Assembly (NCBI GenBank): GCA_037389465.1
Contig: JAZARR010000237.1
Location: forward strand, 186,001 to 250,000
Origin: Baylisascaris procyonis
Taxonomy: Eukaryota > Nematoda > Chromadorea > Rhabditida > Ascarididae
Direction: 5' to 3'
Length of the DNA: 64,000 bases
The position numbers and the translations under genes are program-made. Shown piece by piece: positions 48,531-64,000 of this stretch; the stretch's first letter is position 1, and each line of letters opens with the position of its first letter. The notes below the pieces were generated by a model, which saw nothing but the letters and a program-made list of their open reading frames with translations, was not told where the DNA came from and searched no databases.

Positions 48531-48853
48531 AAAAATGATTCCGAAATTTCGGTGCCGCGATGTTAATCCCGAAGACCAATCAGGTCGTCAACGCAAGGTG
48601 CTTCAAATCGACAACGGCCGTAACCAAAAGACCTGAATTTTTAACTGCCGAGTTTGGACATGACCAAAGAACTTCCGCATTCAATACCACACGAATTGGT
48701 GAGGAAACAGCCAACTCTTGCCCCATAATTAGTACGCAAACGCTTCTTCCGTCGAACAAAAACAAATTTTTTTCAACTGGGTTCATTATACACAACGAAA
48801 ATGGATACTGCACTTATCACTGTACCCGCATATGGATGGGCAAAGATAGGCCC
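48531..48853 (+). mobile_element. Decayed mariner-type transposase fragment
   Basis: Three mariner transposase landmarks appear in order on the plus strand but in different frames. Near 48540-48595 is a reading KFRCRDVNPEDQSGRQ, like the segment after the first helix-turn-helix. Near 48688-48720 is PHELVRKQ, the PHEL motif between the DNA-binding and catalytic halves. Near 48744-48853 is SNKNKFF followed by NENGYCTYHCTRIWMGKDRP, aligning with the region around the second catalytic aspartate, where the DEKW-like motif has become NENG. Stops and frame changes show it is dead. No terminal inverted repeats were found, so the outer limits are approximate. Minus-strand ORFs over the same bases are shadows. 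Confidence 0.65.
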
Positions 48854-50455
48854 ATCCTCTCTCAATTTCTCGATAGATATGCGACCGAAGACAACTATTC
48901 TATGTGAATAAAGGCAAGCCTTTAGAAGCTTAAATGAACTGGGCATATACAGAGGCCTAACTAAAAGAACACAATAACAGGTTCACAAACGCTTTGGTTC
49001 CCAGGTCCTGAACGAGATTCTACTCGAATTCAATTCACATATCGATTTACAAAAAGATCGAGAAGTTGTCTCCTTTTGAGAAGGTGGGAAGATTAAAGAG
49101 CCCTCGAAAAAACGATCTTATCCGATCTTTCAATCAGTGTCCAAATCTGCAAGCCCATTCACCGATTAAAAACCTCTGCCTATCATATAGCTTTCTTTAA
49201 AAGTAGTAAAACCTTTACTTATTAATACAGCGTTCCATGCAATGTAAATATGCAAAAAAAAAAAAAAATTATACGTGAGAAGTACAAAATGAACACAAAG
49301 AAGGGAAAACGCAAGAACGAAATAGCGTAATGTATGACCAAATAGCTGCATATAGATCACATAAGGCGCCTTAATCGGAGTTTTAAGGTTGATGCTCTCG
49401 AAATGACTCCGGCTAAAAACGTAATGCCACAAACCTATGAAACGATCGATAAAACATCACTATGAAAACGTTCATCGCTTTTCCTTTGTTGCAGAATTTT
49501 CTGGATACTCACAAGCATAAGCTTTCCCCTAGAATCTCTTAAGCTCACCCCACCTAATCGCAACAACCTGAACTAACAAACTCCTCTAGTAACCACCACT
49601 AGCTCGGTGACCGGTTAATACTGCTCATCCAATTTTTGTTCAAGCTTACAATCTTCGTGCCACAAGTAAGCAGCGAAATTCATTGCGTCCACTACCGTGT
49701 AAAATTATTTGCGAACAATCGTTGTATGAATAAGCACTCATTTAAATCTTTCAAAATTTCGTTGAATTATATGAGTAAATTCTCATCTCGATTTATCTAT
49801 TTAGCGTCTAATTACAGAATAAGCCGTCCAATTGTATGCTTAAAGAATCAGCGAAATGATTTTAGGTGTAATTTATGCTTCGATTTCTATTAGCAACTTG
49901 TTAGTAAAGGATGCTACACTTCTTTAGAGGAATATCGTTTGCAAAATTGCTTTTTCTCTTCGCAATCGAATTTCAAAATTCCATCAGAAATGACGAATTC
50001 GTTTCATTGTGAATAAGTATTTCATAATTCTATCGAATTCAGAAATACTGTATTTTTCAACTATTTCAGTTCTTTTCTTTGTAAAGAAGAAAAAGAACCT
50101 ACTAGAATCGACTATCTATCGATGATTCCAACAATTCAAGCAATAATAGCAACGTTTCGCTTGAAATCTACAATCAAATCGCTTACACTTTAATCCGATA
50201 CTAAAAAATATTTTCCCACCAAATGTCTTTCTTCTTCTTTCGATTTATATATTTCAGATTTTATTGCTTTAAATCTCTATTGCCGTATTCATATCATTAG
50301 CCTTCTAGCAACCACAAAAAGACTAAAAACAGATCATGCATAACATGCTCTATATGTAGTCCTCAAGCCCATTCATTCAAACACAGTTGTGTGTCTCATC
50401 ATTTTCTACGTTGATATATGTAACTATACATGTTACTTATAGATGTTCATTTACT

Positions 50456-50526
50456 TGTTTATTTATTTATTTATTTATTTATTTACTTATTTATTTACTT
50501 ATTTATTTATTTATCTATTTATTCAT
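50456..50526. repeat. (TTTA)n microsatellite
   Basis: About 17 ATTT units with occasional T-to-C changes. Confidence 0.95.
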
Positions 50527-51393
50527 TCTAATCAACCCGTTATACCAATTGAAAGCGCGACTGATGTGATATAGGAGCCCATGATGTAGTTTAAGCTCGT
50601 GCTTGCTCTCGCAACGAAAACGTCTGTTGGGCATCGAAATCGACTATTTACGTTCATTGCACACACAAACCCTCGAATTCCATCCATAACAAACTGCAAC
50701 TTTCGTGCACTCAAAGGATCATATCGAATATCTCGTCAGATTATTCATCTGCTGCATTAAGCAACAAATCATTGAGACTGTTAATGTGTAGTGGTTAAAA
50801 CGAATGAAAGCACTTGATGAGTGGCATTATGTTTTGCAACGCCTCTTCAAATTGGCGTCGAATGCAGGATGTTAGTTTGACTTCATTCTACATCACTCCT
50901 ACCTTTCCCACTCTCAACGGAAACTCATTCCTTCAAGTCTTTTGCAGTTGTAACGACCTCCCAGAATAATTGGTAACGGTTGGCTAAATTTGATCCTCCC
51001 TTATCCACCTCCCCCCTACCTTGAGGTGATCCCAACACTTAACCAATCGATGCTTTTCAGCGGGAGTTTAAAATTTTTGCACTGATCCTAGCATTGCAAA
51101 TCAACCTCGTTCCCTTGTTCCTTCTAATCCTTTGTGGAGGGCTTCTTTCTCAAACAATACTTCCAATCACATTCAAGTGTTGTTTTGAATTGGAAAATGT
51201 TTTGAATTTGGTAAATTTTGCCAAAGTGTAGCACGTGTTTCATGTGAACGTTTTAAACATCCTTTTCCAATTCACCTTCCGCTAGGCAGTGAATGCGCAC
51301 CAATATACTAAACCCCACGAAAGAAACATTCAAATCGTGAAGAAAATCCACTGTGCAACTAAAGAATTTTCCTCCAAATCACTGTAGACCCAC

Positions 51394-51540
51394 ATGGCCA
51401 GCATATCTCCCTCTGAATCAACGCACCGAGTCATCGCTCCGCACATAGCCATCGGAAGGCCATATGTTCCTCACATCCTCAGCCTTCCGCGTCTTGCATA
51501 CGAAAACGGTATCCACGGATCAGCCGTAAGTGATCGGTAA
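51394..51540 (+). CDS. Candidate first exon or 48-codon small ORF
   Basis: ATG at 51394 is preceded 6 nt upstream by an acceptor-like CACTGTAG, a spacing typical of nematode trans-splicing; the TAG of that signal is also an in-frame stop. The reading (MASISPSESTHRVIAPHIAI, then RPYVPHILSLPRLAYENG) is not low-complexity. After 44 codons there is a perfect donor GCC|GTAAGTGA at 51525/51526. If unspliced, the frame ends four codons later at TAA (51538-51540), giving a 48-residue protein. I recognise no family. If spliced, a possible acceptor at 51643 (ATTCGTATTCAG) would add a short phase-0 exon. The GC-rich setting suggests a promoter-proximal region. Confidence 0.4.
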   Translation: MASISPSESTHRVIAPHIAIGRPYVPHILSLPRLAYENGIHGSAVSDR

Positions 51541-53003
51541 TTTTGTCTTCCGCCGGCTGCTGGCTGCCGGCTCACTGCCTTCGTGCTCTAGAACTCATCT
51601 GACGGCCGCCCCGGCTAGGACCAGTGGATGAGATTCGTATTCAGTCGCTTAATGCCCCCAGGCAAAACCAGGGTTCCTCAACGATCGTATGCATCCATAC
51701 AGCACTAACACAAAAAACTTCAAGGATCTGCTTCACCCACTTAAGGTCATGTTGAAACGCGATCTCTGTCGTCGATTGAATATCATAAAACTGCCATTTG
51801 AGAATCTCTTTATTCGAAGAATGCAAGAGCAAAGTAACTTCCATTTTTTGCACACTCTGACACAAGCTGAATGACACTTTCATCAGCATAACACATCCAA
51901 CTGGGCATCCGGGGGAACAGGGCACACGAAAACATTCTAACACACCCGCTGAAACGCACAAACGACCAGCAAGAAGAGCGTGAAATTTGATGAGTAACGC
52001 ACGCACGAATCCTTACTTCGGAGCCGACAAGTGACATCGAAACAAGCCGTCCGCCCGCCCGACCACCACGAGCTTAACGAATTTGCGCAGTGCTCACTTC
52101 CCATCGTGCCAAAACGTATCTCATGCCATTTTTAAAGGGTTAATTTGGCTTCATTGAAATCTAAGTAAATCTGTGAACAAAGCCAAAGCACTGTATGAGA
52201 GTGAACACAACGTTTCGTGAGCTATTCTATTGTATGGTTCAACAACTGCGCAGGTTTAATATGTATTTAGGTATGTAATGCAAACTTAGACTATTGGGGA
52301 CGCCGGATTTTTTTCATTTTTAGCAATCAAGTAAAGAAAGTGACCTCTCAAGTTTTGTAAATGAGTAATATTCGGTTAGTATAAGTACAAATGGACTGCG
52401 CAAGCCCGCAGTAAACACTGGAATGAGTATCGGAAAGACTCCACTACCCGCGCAAATGCACAATTATAAAAGTGCTCTTTATTGCAGATCTGCATTCAGG
52501 ATTACAACGAAGCAGATTCAATACTCTCTCATCTGCTTGCAGTTCATTCCCCGCCTTAACTATACCATTCGGAGACTGGTTGGCGAGATTAGAATTCTCT
52601 CCCATACGTTTAATCAATTCTTTACATCTCCACAACGATTTCGACAACTCTAGAATGTAAGACTCAACCCTCCCTCCTGTGCAATACTCCCATTCCATCC
52701 TGGACGCACACCTGCATTAGCGTATGGCAGCAACAATATCAAAAAGCAAAGCATCGCAAAAAAAATATCCCCTAAAACAATCCACAATCAAAAACGGATG
52801 ATCAGCCAGTTAATTTCTATAAACAATCAGTACCCGTCAGTTTCGATAAACGCCAATGACTAGAATTCACATGCGAGACACCATGAAAAAAAAAACAAAA
52901 AAAGAACAATCATCCGTTTTCTCTTTCACAGTCCCCTCTTCAGCCCAGTTTTGTCCGTGCAGCTAGATCACGATAGTAGTATAATAAATTAAACCGGAGT
53001 CAC

Positions 53004-53027
53004 TCACAACGTAACATGACGTTGTGA
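53004..53027 (-). other. Perfect hairpin in the kinesin 3' UTR
   Basis: TCACAACGT and its reverse complement ACGTTGTGA are separated by a 6-nt loop (AACATG on the plus strand). The hairpin lies 44 nt downstream of the kinesin stop codon, so it should be transcribed. It may be an RNA-binding site or chance. Confidence 0.5.
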
Positions 53028-53070
53028 ACTGAAGGGACAAGACTGCCAGGATGTGGAATCAAAGGAAATG

Positions 53071-63456
<10,386 letters not shown>

Positions 63457-64000
63457 CTGTAATGCAACCACCACAACATGAGCAATTTTGCGATTAAATG
63501 CACTCAGTAGAAAAAAAGGAAATTCTTTTCTTATACAGTCCCATACAGCCAAACATTTTTTTATATGTAGCTCAACCTTCACATCATTATTCAAACGCGA
63601 CGCCGCACATGGAAAATGATTTCCAATTCAGTGAAAGCTTCCTTCAAAGCATATAAATGAGAAAGCAGGAAAACACCATTAAAATATCGCAAACCATAAT
63701 AAAATCCTCTCACTAACGACCTGAGCGTTAAAATGCAGCGAAAGATAGATAAACTTCAGAAAAAAAAAACATCAAACAAAACACATGAAAGCGGCAGAAA
63801 GTTTTGAAGTTAAAGATAGTCGCCACGCGTATTCCCTTATTAAATTTACGCCCTTCCCCCTCCTCTTTCTCTATCAATTTCATCGAATACAGATCCGATT
63901 TGACAAGCTATGAACGCTATACATCCCTGAGAATATAAGAAAGGAAATAGGACATTTATGTTGCATAAGAAAAATGAACCCACAAACTCAGCCACAATTC
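63457..64000. other. Intron of the kinesin-13 gene
   Basis: No exon with suitable phase and splice borders is visible; minus-strand ORFs here are shadows. It is read as the 5'-most visible intron of the kinesin gene. Confidence 0.6.

Larger units (their letters stand above)
48854..53003. other. Interval downstream of the kinesin gene; one candidate start exon
   Basis: Mostly AT-rich with no confident gene. The 51.36-52.1 kb part is distinctly richer in GC and holds the candidate at 51394. A minus-strand open stretch at 52444-52649 after an acceptor TTCTAG is hydrophilic but unrecognised. A reverse-strand AATAAA at 52478-52483 might serve as the kinesin polyadenylation signal, which would give a 3' UTR of about 590 nt. 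Confidence 0.45.

Noticed and set aside
48250..48813. Minus-strand reading open over about 188 codons with one TGA
   Set aside because: It largely overlaps the plus-strand mariner relic, which has recognisable motifs; the minus reading has none.
52444..52649. Minus-strand ORF as an extra 3' exon of the kinesin gene
   Set aside because: The kinesin already ends with an in-phase TAG at 53071, and the ORF has no family resemblance; it is more likely 3' UTR or chance.

Overview
This window looks like nuclear DNA of a nematode, probably a strongylid (clade V) relative of the hookworms. The evidence is small exons of about 70 to 270 bp, AT-rich introns of a few hundred bp, TTTTCAG-type splice acceptors, a Pao/BEL retrotransposon of the nematode kind, and a kinesin-13 resembling worm KLP-7. 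The clade assignment is inference. All gene models were built by hand from splice signals, reading phase and protein motifs; no transcript or database support was available.

Layout. (1) 1-12459 is one uninterrupted tandem array of a 54-bp monomer, about 230 copies, running off the left edge. Because 54 is 18 codons and the consensus has no stop in four of the six frames, the array produces very long open frames on both strands; the pattern of variation argues that it is a satellite, not a gene. (2) 12.57-18.1 kb holds only short, splice-bounded candidate exons on the minus strand. (3) 18.2-31.8 kb is a minus-strand gene of at least seven phase-consistent exons encoding a Pro/His/Ser-rich protein that I do not recognise. 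Its 7.5-kb intron contains, in antisense, a Pao/BEL LTR retrotransposon (18886-24637) with 449-bp LTRs that differ at one base and a perfect 5-bp target duplication. The element has lost reverse transcriptase, RNase H and the integrase core through an internal deletion. (4) 33.76-34.71 kb is an imperfect inverted repeat of about 400-bp arms, each with a TATA box pointing inwards. (5) 34.7-53 kb has no confident gene; it holds microsatellites, two G-quadruplex-type tracts, a decayed mariner transposase and three candidate plus-strand exons. (6) 53.07-63.46 kb is a minus-strand kinesin-13 gene (klp-7-like) with 16 exons carrying the whole motor domain and the C-terminus; its first exon or exons lie beyond the right edge.

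The genes do not form a functional cluster. The kinesin-13 is expected to depolymerise microtubule ends in mitosis and meiosis. The Pro/His/Ser-rich protein looks intrinsically disordered, and any regulatory role would be a guess. The most notable features are the large satellite with higher-order repeats, the recently mobilised deletion-derivative Pao element inside an intron, and the two self-complementary structures: the TATA-bearing inverted repeat and the (TA)n hairpins.
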